Part shown: in pieces, positions 15,095 to 22,409 of the stretch | How positions within the stretch are numbered: the stretch's first letter is position 1 | Layout: every line of letters starts with the position of its first letter | IMG/VR virus record: IMGVR_UViG_3300035034_001430 | Span: 1 to 28,397 of that record | Reading direction: 5' to 3' (one strand) | Length of the DNA stretch: 28,397 nucleotides | Origin: a virus | The notes under the pieces: generated by a model | The model's input: the letters and a program-made list of their open reading frames with translations, nothing else | What the model was told of the DNA's origin: nothing | Database searches by the model: none | Position numbers and translations under genes: made by a program

Positions 15095-16102
15095 ATGTTT
15101 GTACCAGTAGTCAACCAGAAACAAGAACCGCTCATGCCCACGACTTGCAGTCGTGCTGCAAGGTGGATCAAGTCTGGTAAAGCCACTGGTTTCTTCAAGA
15201 AAGGATTATTCTGTGTCAGATTAAATCGAAAACCATCAGATAACAGGAGACAACAGATCGCTGTAGGTATAGACCCAGGCTCAAAACGAGAAGCTTATAC
15301 AGTTAAATCTGAATCTCATACTTACCTCAATGTCTTGTCAGAAACGCCTGGTTGGGTCAAGGATGCTGTAGAAAAGAGAAGAAACGCCAGAAGGGCGAGA
15401 CGACAGAGAAACACGCCTTGTAGAAAGAACAAGCATAACAGATCGAGGAGTCCGTTCCCTCCTTCTACTAAGTCTAGATGGCAGTTAAAACTCAGGATCT
15501 GTTCTTGGTTGAAACAGCTGTTTCCTGTGTCTGCATTTGTAGTAGAAGATATCAAGGCTAGAACTTGGAAAGGAGCAAAGAAATGGAATAAATCGTTCTC
15601 TCCTCTAGAGGTTGGCAAGAAATGGTTTTATCACGAACTTTCTGTTTTAGCTTCTGTTCAGACGAGGCAAGGTTACGAAACGAAAGAGTTGCGAGACGTT
15701 CTTAGTCTTAAAAAGTCTAGTTCTAAGATGTCTGATAAGTTTGAGTGTCATAACGTAGATAGTTGGGTATTAGCCAATAGCGTTGTTGGAGGGCACATAA
15801 AGGTTGATAATAAAAGCATGTTAAAATTAGTTCCTTTTCAATTCCACAGGAGACAGTTGCATGTGTTTCAGCCTGCTTCTGGGGACAAGAGAAGGAAGTA
15901 TGGTGGGACGAGGAGTCTCGGTTTGAAACGAGGCAGTCTAATAATTCATACGAAGTATGGGTTGAGTTATGTTGGTGGGAGCATGAAAGAAAGGGTTAGT
16001 CTTCATTGTTTGGAGACTGGCAAGAGGCTAACGCAGTCAGCAAAGGTGTATGATTGTGTGTTTAAGGCTTATTGTAGTTGGAGAAGTTTTAACATTGTTT
16101 AA
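15095..16102 (+). CDS. isrB: IsrB RNA-guided nickase (IscB family, no HNH)
   Basis: 335 residues. It has an N-terminal PLMP domain (EPLMPTTCSRAARWIKSGKA, P-L-M-P at 12-15) and RuvC-I GIDPGSK with D60. An arginine-rich bridge helix RRNARRARRQRN (95-106) follows. RuvC-II is FVVEDIKA with E151, and RuvC-III is HNVDSW with H219 and D222. Between RuvC-II and RuvC-III there are only ~65 residues and no HNH domain, which marks IsrB rather than IscB (usually ~400-500 aa). All RuvC catalytic residues are present, so it may be an active RNA-guided nickase. The start ATG at 15095 follows GAAGAGAG and ends the leader RNA. The stop lies inside a tandem repeat of TTTAACATTG (16088-16107), which duplicates the last codons. 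TnpB is excluded by the PLMP domain. Confidence 0.88.
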   Translation: MFVPVVNQKQEPLMPTTCSRAARWIKSGKATGFFKKGLFCVRLNRKPSDNRRQQIAVGIDPGSKREAYTVKSESHTYLNVLSETPGWVKDAVEKRRNARRARRQRNTPCRKNKHNRSRSPFPPSTKSRWQLKLRICSWLKQLFPVSAFVVEDIKARTWKGAKKWNKSFSPLEVGKKWFYHELSVLASVQTRQGYETKELRDVLSLKKSSSKMSDKFECHNVDSWVLANSVVGGHIKVDNKSMLKLVPFQFHRRQLHVFQPASGDKRRKYGGTRSLGLKRGSLIIHTKYGLSYVGGSMKERVSLHCLETGKRLTQSAKVYDCVFKAYCSWRSFNIV

Positions 16103-16112
16103 CATTGTTTAA
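16088..16112 (+). repeat. Tandem 10-bp repeat at the isrB stop
   Basis: TTTAACATTG occurs twice in tandem (16088-16097, 16098-16107) and is followed by a third TTTAA. The isrB stop is at 16100-16102, so the second copy repeats the end of the gene after the stop. It may reflect slippage; no function is apparent. Confidence 0.7.
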
Positions 16113-16149
16113 GGAGGCGTCAATTCCTCCCAACGCTAAAGCTGTTGGG
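16113..16149 (+). repeat. Right-end hairpins of the IsrB element
   Basis: GGAGG (16113-16117) and CCTCC (16126-16130) form a stem around CGTCAATT. This is followed, with two bases of overlap, by the 21-nt hairpin sequence (16129-16149) identical to the left end. The pairing has a bulged T, as at the left end. The GGAGG...CGTCAATTCCTCCC arrangement is typical of IS605-type right ends. Confidence 0.8.
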
Positions 16150-16168
16150 TTTCCACGACGCGATTATT

Positions 16169-17509
16169 ATGAACTGGTTTGTAAAGTTAGGTCAATCAGA
16201 ATTCGGTGGCGGCATCAGGTCTGCTATCACATGGAACAAGTACGGCACGGCATTCTTTACCGTATATGGCAATACAATGCCCATCAAAGATCAACTAAAG
16301 GCTATGAAGTTTAGATACTATCAAGGCAGATGGGGTCAAAATGCAGAGACGGTTAAAAACGATCCTGTAAAGATGCAAAATCTTCAAGATATTGGTGTAC
16401 CAACTGACGTATTGAATCAAGAACTTGTTAAGCCAGAGATGCAGCAAATGCAAGATCCTCAGCAGCCCCAGCAGCAGCAGACGCAGGATCAGCCTCAAGC
16501 GTCTGAAGCAGATGCATACATAACAAAAATGCAGCAAGAAGTTGAACAGGCAGTTGCTAACGCTGAAGGAGGTCCGGCAAAAGCCATGCTCGATTATGTA
16601 GATCAGATGCTGGATAAACTTGCCGCCGCTGTTGATGATACAGAAAGGCAGGCGTTCATTAAAAAATATCTTGCTTTTGCTGCGAAATTCCACAACTATA
16701 GTTTTGGCAACCAAATGCTAATTATGATGCAGAAGCCAGATGCTCAAAAAGTAGCAGGCAAATCTACCTGGGCTTCTGAGTTTGGTAGAGAAGTCAAGCC
16801 TGACGCAGCTCCCATTACCATAATTAGACCAAATACGTCAACAAGCAAAGAAGGCAAAGAACTGAAAAAGAAAATGCCTAAAGAACAATGGAATCAGGTT
16901 AAAGGTCAATACGAAAGAACCATGTTTGCAGGAGCTTCAGTGTACGACATCTCTGACACGGAGCCGTTGACATGGTGGAAGGGTCCAAATGGAGAGGGTC
17001 CGTTTGAAATTCCTAAGATGGAGAACAGGGACGACAACGAAGCGCTTGAAGAAGTAACGGCTTTGGTTGACGCTGCGTCTTCTTGGGCTGGGAAGCTTGG
17101 CATTAAGATAGAAGACGAGGAATTGAGAGAAAATCATAGCGGATATTCTTCTGGAGGCAGGGTCGCTATAAATAGCACCTACGATGGAGTCAGAAGATTA
17201 GGAACATTGGTCCACGAGCTTGCTCACGAAATACTGCATACTTCTAAAGAAGGTAGAGCGCAAGGAAAAGAAGAGAAGTGGACCTCGAAAGATATAGAGA
17301 TAGATGCCGAAGCCACCGCATACATAGTTTTGGATCATTACGGATTCCCTTCCAAAGAAGCCGTAGATTACATATCTCTTTTCCAACGAGCAACAGGAGA
17401 AGACATTAAGAAAAGAATATCAATGGTAAGCAAAGCAGTTGGAACAATTATTTCAGGAATAAGTAAAGAAATATCTAGCGCACCCGCGCCTGACGAAATA
17501 GGAAATTAA
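16169..17509 (+). CDS. ArdC-like antirestriction protein with zincin domain
   Basis: 446 residues. Residues ~27-60 (TAFFTVYGNTMPIKDQLKAM, then KFRYYQGRWGQ) resemble the small G-N-T-x-P-I-K-D-x-L-K domain common in phages. A Q/P-rich linker follows. Then comes an ArdC N-terminal-like domain (FAAKFHNYSFGNQMLIMMQK, then VAGKSTWASEFGREVKP) and a metallopeptidase domain with H349-E-L-A-H353 and a downstream E381. ArdC proteins bind single-stranded DNA and protect incoming DNA from restriction. The zinc-protease part may act on host proteins. ATG 16169 is taken; an in-frame TTG at 16145 lies inside the IS end. Neither has a good ribosome binding site, which the insertion may have removed. Confidence 0.72.
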   Translation: MNWFVKLGQSEFGGGIRSAITWNKYGTAFFTVYGNTMPIKDQLKAMKFRYYQGRWGQNAETVKNDPVKMQNLQDIGVPTDVLNQELVKPEMQQMQDPQQPQQQQTQDQPQASEADAYITKMQQEVEQAVANAEGGPAKAMLDYVDQMLDKLAAAVDDTERQAFIKKYLAFAAKFHNYSFGNQMLIMMQKPDAQKVAGKSTWASEFGREVKPDAAPITIIRPNTSTSKEGKELKKKMPKEQWNQVKGQYERTMFAGASVYDISDTEPLTWWKGPNGEGPFEIPKMENRDDNEALEEVTALVDAASSWAGKLGIKIEDEELRENHSGYSSGGRVAINSTYDGVRRLGTLVHELAHEILHTSKEGRAQGKEEKWTSKDIEIDAEATAYIVLDHYGFPSKEAVDYISLFQRATGEDIKKRISMVSKAVGTIISGISKEISSAPAPDEIGN

Positions 17510-17510
17510 T

Positions 17511-17963
17511 ATGACAATACCCATTAAAACAACTAAAGAAAACCAATCTATTGCAGACTACCTCATACAGTTGATGCCAGGTCTGCAAATACAATTCCAA
17601 CCATCTAAGCCCACCGTGGACCAACAAGCCGCAAAAGCGCTTTATTCTGTATGGAAGGATGAAGACAACAAGCTATCTGATGGGACATATGTTAAACCTA
17701 CAACGCTTGGCAAAGTTCAAGTTGACGCAATGGAGTCAGAAGGTCTAGCCAAATCTGTAGGCGCTAAGCTTGAGATTACCGAGAAAGGCGCTGATGTCAT
17801 CAAGGTATTTGTTCTCGGCGATGATTCGTCTATTTTTGACGGAGATGACAGAATGATGGAATACTCAGCTGCATTAGCTCACACGAAGAATGCTTCTCGA
17901 AGATCTGGAGGCTTGAGCAAAGTTGCTTCAAACAATTGGTGGGAAAGATTCGATAAGAAATAA
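17511..17963 (+). CDS. Hypothetical protein, winged-helix-like
   Basis: 150 residues, not recognised. The ATG lies just after the previous stop, with AGGAAAT upstream. The middle (AAKALYSVWKDEDNKLSDGT, TTLGKVQVDAMESEGLAKSV, GAKLEITEKGADVIKV) has the look of a winged helix: helices followed by an L-E-I-T-E-K-G hairpin. The C-terminus carries GGLSKVASNNWWERFDKK, containing a variant of the K-T-A motif seen in neighbours. The TAA overlaps the next ATG (TAATG). DNA binding is possible but unproven. Confidence 0.7.
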   Translation: MTIPIKTTKENQSIADYLIQLMPGLQIQFQPSKPTVDQQAAKALYSVWKDEDNKLSDGTYVKPTTLGKVQVDAMESEGLAKSVGAKLEITEKGADVIKVFVLGDDSSIFDGDDRMMEYSAALAHTKNASRRSGGLSKVASNNWWERFDKK

Positions 17964-18322
17964 TGACTACAGTTCTTGTTAAACATCCTGTCAAAAAGAA
18001 TAAGGCGTCACCGACGCCTATTTTTTGGTATGACATAGAGAATAAAAAGATGCTTAGGTTTGATGCCGACCGAATAGAATTCAAATTCGAATACGACAAA
18101 GAACTTAAGAAGCATGTTAGAAGACCATTCGGAGTTGTCGTAGAAGAAAAAGACGACACTGTTGAAGTAGAAGATTGGTACAAGACATATGAGCGGGGAA
18201 CGTCAGGCTCTTCAATCGAGTCAAAGCAGAATGACGGTATCCGATTTGAAGTAGAAGATGATGAGGTTGACGACTTTATTCGTAGCGCGAATAGAAAAAA
18301 GCTAAAAACGAGGGTGCTGTGA
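17963..18322 (+). CDS. Hypothetical protein (119 aa)
   Basis: 119 residues, unrecognised. It starts with the ATG overlapping the previous stop. It is strand-rich and charged (PIFWYDIENKKMLRFDADRI, RRPFGVVVEEKDDTVEVEDW), with an acidic segment (VEDDEVDDFI) and a basic end (RSANRKKLKTRVL). No cysteine, no membrane segment. The stop overlaps the GTG start of the next gene (GTGA). Likely co-translated with its neighbours. Confidence 0.68.
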   Translation: MTTVLVKHPVKKNKASPTPIFWYDIENKKMLRFDADRIEFKFEYDKELKKHVRRPFGVVVEEKDDTVEVEDWYKTYERGTSGSSIESKQNDGIRFEVEDDEVDDFIRSANRKKLKTRVL

Positions 18323-19242
18323 AACTAATAGCAGAAATAGCAGATACGCCTGATAAGCAATCTATGGGTCTTATGTTCCGTAAGTCTCTTGAGTTTGATG
18401 AGGGAATGTTATTTAAATTCGAAAAGCCAAAGAAATTAGGCTTCTGGAATGTAAATACATTCATACCTCTCGATATCGCATTCATTGATAAAGACAATGT
18501 AATCACAGAGATATCTAGAATAAACGCAACAAGCAATGTCTCTGTAACAAGACCTCAAGTTGTAACAAGCAGCAAAGATTGTGTTCTTGCTATTGAAACC
18601 AATGCAGGATTCTTTAGCGATCACAAAATAAAAGAGGGTCAGGTCATTCGTATCGATGAAGGACCAGGCGGTAAAGCGATCATCTCTTTTTCTGATAATG
18701 TCAAAACCGCTCAACAATTAATTGATAAAAAAGATGAAATGAGTCCCGCAAAATTCACTAATAGAAGCCTATTAGACAATATGAACAATTATGAGAATCC
18801 AGGCAACTTGCCAGTTATTAGCCTTGATGAAATTAGCTCTATATTAGAAGATTCATACGATGAAGATACGGACGAATACCAACCTACAGAGCCAGAAGTA
18901 AGTCCTGAGACGCAAGATATGGCTCCTACTGATGAGCCTCAAGAACCATTCCCCGTACCCGAAGAAGAAGAATATCCAAACTTCGGAAACGCTGCTGATG
19001 CTCTCATGTATGCTCAGGATCAAAACGAAGTTTTGCGCATTTGGTATCAAACCAAGAGAGGCAGAGATATAGAAAGATCAGTTGCTCCTCATGGAATATT
19101 CTTTGCTGAGACTACAGGGAATACGATTGCAGTTACCTATGACTTCGATGTTGGAGACATTAGAGCGTTCATTGTGGACAATATTTTGCATTTTAATTTC
19201 GAAGGTAAAAAGTTCGAGCCGATGTTCTTGGTTAAGCAATAA
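18319..19242 (+). CDS. DUF192 domain protein with C-terminal WYL-like domain
   Basis: 307 residues from a GTG overlapping the previous stop. Residues 1-~115 match DUF192: TPDKQSMGLMFRKSLEFDEG, MLFKFEKPKKLGFWNVNTFI, PLDIAFIDKDNVITEI, then LAIETNAGFF and KEGQVIRI, the usual G-L-M-R ... W-x-x-N-T-x-I-P-L-D pattern. Then come a KTAQQ motif and an acidic, proline-rich linker. The last ~75 residues (EVLRIWYQTKRGRDIERSVA, TYDFDVGDIRAFIVDNIL) resemble a WYL domain, which binds ligands or nucleic acid in defence regulators. Neither domain's biochemical role in phages is known to me. The combination is unusual. Confidence 0.72.
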   Translation: MKLIAEIADTPDKQSMGLMFRKSLEFDEGMLFKFEKPKKLGFWNVNTFIPLDIAFIDKDNVITEISRINATSNVSVTRPQVVTSSKDCVLAIETNAGFFSDHKIKEGQVIRIDEGPGGKAIISFSDNVKTAQQLIDKKDEMSPAKFTNRSLLDNMNNYENPGNLPVISLDEISSILEDSYDEDTDEYQPTEPEVSPETQDMAPTDEPQEPFPVPEEEEYPNFGNAADALMYAQDQNEVLRIWYQTKRGRDIERSVAPHGIFFAETTGNTIAVTYDFDVGDIRAFIVDNILHFNFEGKKFEPMFLVKQ

Positions 19243-19258
19243 AGGGTTAAGGACACCT

Positions 19259-19312
19259 ATGGTTGAAACATATAAAATGTCGAATTCCTTTAAAGGATTA
19301 TTCAATGATTGA
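19259..19312 (+). CDS. Possible 17-aa leader peptide
   Basis: ATG at 19259 is preceded by AAGGA at the right distance and encodes MVETYKMSNSFKGLFND. Its stop overlaps the ATG of the next gene (ATGATTGA), so it could couple translation to that gene. Too short to test by coding signal; it may be chance. Confidence 0.3.
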   Translation: MVETYKMSNSFKGLFND

Positions 19313-20936
19313 GATCACTCGTAAATTAAGCGATTTAGCAAATGCCCTTGACGCAGCACAGATGTCTAAGATGGCATCTGTCGTTGATGGCGTTAATAGC
19401 CGCACTCTAAATATAAAGAAAGCCCAATATGAGGGCATTCAAGGATATTGGATCAGAAACAGACGTTGTTGGGAAAACTGCTACAGACAGAAAAGAGCCA
19501 GGACAGACCTTGCCGCTCAAGAAGTATGGTCTGAATGCCAGCAAGAATACGTTGATTCTCTTGGGAAAGAGGGAACCAGCTGGGACAAGTACGCTTCTGG
19601 GCTTAGATTCACTAAGACTGCTAATCTTAAGAAGATTAAGGTCGTAGACAATAAATTCAGAGATAAGGTAGCCGCTCGCGTCAAGGATGGTCTTGATGTT
19701 GGAAGCGCTGTATTTGCAACTATTGAAGAAGAAGGAGATAAGCACTTCGAAAAACTTATTGCTGAAGCAGACAAGATGGCTAAGGTCGCTACTGCATTGA
19801 AAAGTAATGGCAAAGAAGAACTTTCTAAAGTCGCATCTAATATCTCTGAAGATCTTTTTAAAGAAGCTCAGTTTTGGGATAAGGTAAAAGATTGGGGAAA
19901 GAACAATATTGTTGATCCTCTAAAGCGAGGACCAGTCGGTCGAGGAGTAAGAGGATTAGGCGGCAACGCAAATACTGAAGATGTTTCCGGTCGTCTTAAT
20001 AAACTTCTAAAGGAAGTTCAGTCGTTAAGAACAAGATTCCCATCTGATATGACGAGTCTTGATGGGCAAACAAGCGAGTTTCTTGATTCAGAATATAAAG
20101 ATTTAAGAGGTAAGGTTCAAAACGAACTAGTAAAAATTCAAGATCAAACTCGTAATAATCCTGAATCAGGAAAGATTTACCAAGCCATCTATCCCGCTTT
20201 TCAACAATTTTCTCAAGCAGAAAACCCTAATTCTAGAAGGAAGGCTTTGGACGGGCTGGGGCAGGCTATCGGCTCTGGCTTAAGCATGTCGCAAAGCATT
20301 AAGCCTCAGACGGGCGACGAGATGCAAACAGATCCCGGTAAGGCTCAGCCTAATTCATCTTTCCAAAATAGACCGCAGATCGTTGGAGAGGACCAACTCG
20401 GACCTGAACTTTTGCAACAAAACGCATTACAGCAGGATACTTCAAGTCAACCTATGCTGCCAAGCCCTGGGACAAACGGAGGACCAATAGAACTGAATGA
20501 TAAGGATGTTCCATCTTCATCTAGAACGATTCCTTCACCTGGTCAAAACGGAGGTCCGATAGATCTGAATGATAAGGAAGTCATGAGAGATGACATGAAT
20601 CCTGTAAATCAAGATACGCAAGCAAACCCCAATCAGCCAGTCGAGCAATCGCAAGATACTCAAGAAGTCGAAAAAACTAAGGACATTATTGACCAGTTAA
20701 GCTCTAAAGAGAGACAAGCACTTATTAATTACTTAACTCAGGCTTCTAATCTTAAGGGTCGAAAGAGAAAAGACTTGCCTCCGGGCCTGGTCTCAAAACT
20801 TCAAGGCGCTCAGCCAGAAAATACTGCAATGGCTACATCAAAAACAAATGACAGACGGTCTGTCAAAACGGCATCATTCGCGTTGGATGATGCGGGTAAG
20901 GATTTTCTTCGGAAGTTAAAGAAGGAATATCAATAA
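19305..20936 (+). CDS. Hypothetical multi-KTA protein with internal repeat
   Basis: 543 residues, unrecognised. The start ATG 19305 has AAAGGA upstream; a TTG at 19263 is less likely. The N-terminal ~200 residues are folded and include YWIRNRRCWENCYRQKRA and helices, with FTKTANLKK, LSKVASNISEDLFKEAQFW and other K-T-A/K-V-A sites. A central helical part follows, then a long P/Q/N-rich region. This contains a duplicated PSPGxNGGPIxLNDKxV element (about 20460-20510 and 20532-20580). The end VKTASFALDDAGKDFLRKLK resembles the C-terminal segment of the next product (K-T-A, then L-D-x-x-x-K-x-x-L). Probably a virion-region protein, perhaps processed. No catalytic motif recognised. Confidence 0.72.
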   Translation: MIEITRKLSDLANALDAAQMSKMASVVDGVNSRTLNIKKAQYEGIQGYWIRNRRCWENCYRQKRARTDLAAQEVWSECQQEYVDSLGKEGTSWDKYASGLRFTKTANLKKIKVVDNKFRDKVAARVKDGLDVGSAVFATIEEEGDKHFEKLIAEADKMAKVATALKSNGKEELSKVASNISEDLFKEAQFWDKVKDWGKNNIVDPLKRGPVGRGVRGLGGNANTEDVSGRLNKLLKEVQSLRTRFPSDMTSLDGQTSEFLDSEYKDLRGKVQNELVKIQDQTRNNPESGKIYQAIYPAFQQFSQAENPNSRRKALDGLGQAIGSGLSMSQSIKPQTGDEMQTDPGKAQPNSSFQNRPQIVGEDQLGPELLQQNALQQDTSSQPMLPSPGTNGGPIELNDKDVPSSSRTIPSPGQNGGPIDLNDKEVMRDDMNPVNQDTQANPNQPVEQSQDTQEVEKTKDIIDQLSSKERQALINYLTQASNLKGRKRKDLPPGLVSKLQGAQPENTAMATSKTNDRRSVKTASFALDDAGKDFLRKLKKEYQ

Positions 20937-20939
20937 AAA

Positions 20940-20963
20940 TGCCGAAAATTTTATCATACGGCA
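20940..20963 (+). other. Small hairpin between genes
   Basis: TGCCG (20940-20944) pairs with CGGCA (20959-20963) around an A/T-rich loop. No T run follows. Possible weak terminator or processing site. Confidence 0.3.
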
Positions 20964-20988
20964 AGATTGCTAACACGGAGAAAGTAAT

Positions 20989-21708
20989 ATGAGTTTCGAA
21001 TTCCAAACCAACCGTATTCACACCGGCAAGCCCAAAAGTTTTTCGGACCTTGTAAGTGAATACCAAAAACAGAAGCAGGTAAAAACCGCTTCTAATCAAA
21101 ACCTCGTCAAGACAGCTGAAAAGGATAAGGACGAAGCGCCTTCATCTGGACAGCTTGAAGTCGAGCCACTTCACCAAAAGGGTGAGTCTGAAACACCTGG
21201 CGACCAAAAGAACGATTCCAATAAAAAGGAAGAAGTTTCTGCTAAGTCTCAAAAGACTAAGAAGGTAGCCGAAGGCGTCCAAGACACTGACAACGAGAAC
21301 AACGGCGATGCCGATGACTCGAAGCAGCCTAAATGGGAAGGCGAAAAGGGTAACAATAATGACCCTGAAGCTGGCAAACACCGCGATGGCGATGGAGACC
21401 AGAAGAAAGCTAAGTCTGACAAGCAAGAAAAAGAGGCTAACCTTGACAACCTCGGAGACAACAAGGCTAAGCCTTTTGGATCTAAGGATGACGATGACGA
21501 TGACGCTGACGACGCTGACGACAAGGAAGCATCTGATGACAAGGACGACGACGACGACGACGAAGAAGAGGAAGAGAAAAAAGAAGCTTCCGCTACTAAG
21601 TATATCAAGACTGCAAACCTTGATGAAAAAAGCAAGACTTGGTTGAAAGAATACTGGAACGGCATTTATCCTGAAGGATTCGCCGACGCCATGACCGCTG
21701 ACAAGTAA
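20989..21708 (+). CDS. Acidic low-complexity protein with conserved-looking ends
   Basis: 239 residues; start ATG 20989 after GGAGAAAG. A short N-terminal part (FEFQTNRIHTGKPKSFSDLV) is followed by two K-T-A copies close together (QVKTASNQN, LVKTAEKD). Then come ~130 charged, disordered residues with poly-aspartate and poly-glutamate runs (DDDDDD, DDDDDDEEEEE), and a folded-looking C-terminus (YIKTANLDEKSKTWLKEYWN, then GIYPEGFADAM). Scaffold proteins and inner-capsid proteins of phages are often this acidic, but no homology is visible to me. Sequence composition alone supports a structural, possibly cleaved, protein. Confidence 0.72.
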   Translation: MSFEFQTNRIHTGKPKSFSDLVSEYQKQKQVKTASNQNLVKTAEKDKDEAPSSGQLEVEPLHQKGESETPGDQKNDSNKKEEVSAKSQKTKKVAEGVQDTDNENNGDADDSKQPKWEGEKGNNNDPEAGKHRDGDGDQKKAKSDKQEKEANLDNLGDNKAKPFGSKDDDDDDADDADDKEASDDKDDDDDDEEEEEKKEASATKYIKTANLDEKSKTWLKEYWNGIYPEGFADAMTADK

Positions 21709-21728
21709 TCAAACCTTAAAGGATTTAT

Positions 21729-22409
21729 ATGGCTCTCGTACCATCAGGTAGAAGAAGAATTATGGTAGCTCAAAGCATGCCTAACCCAATGGCTGAACAA
21801 GCCGGCGAGTTGGACATGCAAGGGGTATCTAGTCCTGATCAGCTGATGCCGCCAGAGGAAGAACAAAATCCTTTAGAAGATCCTGCTGGCGAACTTCAGA
21901 ATGAAGTTGAAGAAGTCCAAATGGATCAAGAGGTTCAGTCGGAAGGCGACAACAATGTTCGTCAAACCGTCTTTGATTTTCTTGTAACTCTTGGCTACCC
22001 GCCACGAAGACTACAGGAGTTTAAGTCAAAGTTTGTTTCCGAAACTGGCTCGCCAGACTCTGGAACTCAGGTTACGATTGTCATACCAGATGAGATATAT
22101 GGGAAGAATACTCCTATACCTCGCGATAAGATCAAAGAAATTGTTCAATTAATTGAGCAAAAGAATGGTCTTTCGTTCAAAACATATGAGCGTAAGGATG
22201 AAAAACTTACGCTCAATTTCATGTCCGCTGACGCAGCACAGCAACAGGCATTAGAAGATTCCGGACCCGGCGACATTCTCGATCAAGTATATGGGACGCC
22301 AGGCGGAAACAAAAAAGCAGCATCTACTATCCAGGAGATGATTAAAGAAAGTAAGGATCAGCAGGCAAGATTACTGCGAACGGTCCTTGGAGAAAGAGAA
22401 CTAAAATGA
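21729..22409 (+). CDS. Hypothetical protein (226 aa)
   Basis: 226 residues, not recognised. The start is preceded by AAAGG. The first ~75 residues are acidic and P/Q-rich (MPPEEEQNPLEDPAGELQNE). The centre (VRQTVFDFLVTLGYPPRRLQ, VTIVIPDEIYG, KIKEIVQLIEQKNGLSFKTY) looks like a compact alpha/beta domain. The end is helical (STIQEMIKESKDQQARLLRT). The stop overlaps the next ATG (ATGA). It belongs to the same structural-region run as its neighbours. Confidence 0.7.
   Translation: MALVPSGRRRIMVAQSMPNPMAEQAGELDMQGVSSPDQLMPPEEEQNPLEDPAGELQNEVEEVQMDQEVQSEGDNNVRQTVFDFLVTLGYPPRRLQEFKSKFVSETGSPDSGTQVTIVIPDEIYGKNTPIPRDKIKEIVQLIEQKNGLSFKTYERKDEKLTLNFMSADAAQQQALEDSGPGDILDQVYGTPGGNKKAASTIQEMIKESKDQQARLLRTVLGERELK

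Larger units (their letters stand above)
14826..16155 (+). mobile_element. IsrB-type IS200/IS605-family element (non-autonomous)
   Basis: The unit comprises a left-end hairpin, a ~240-nt structured leader (probable omega-RNA), the isrB gene and a right-end hairpin. The two ends carry the same 21-nt sequence (14837-14857 and 16129-16149). The contexts GTCAACTACCC (left) and GTCAATTCCTCCC (right) are of the kind seen at IS605/IscB ends. No tnpA is present, so movement would need a transposase in trans. Exact termini cannot be set without an empty site: the left end is within ~14826-14836 and the right end within ~16150-16165. The element sits between two genes of the structural block, right after the upstream stop and before the ArdC-like gene's ATG. 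Confidence 0.8.

Noticed and set aside
15095-16102. TnpB or HNH-containing IscB
   Set aside because: The PLMP start and HNVDSW RuvC-III exclude TnpB, and only ~65 residues separate RuvC-II from RuvC-III, leaving no room for an HNH domain.
16295-16714. Minus-strand open frame of 139 codons
   Set aside because: It is antisense to the well-supported ArdC-like gene, has leucine/arginine-rich composition typical of a shadow of Q-rich coding sequence, and has no context.
21249-21665. Minus-strand serine-rich frame
   Set aside because: A reverse shadow of the aspartate/glutamate codons of the acidic 239-aa protein.
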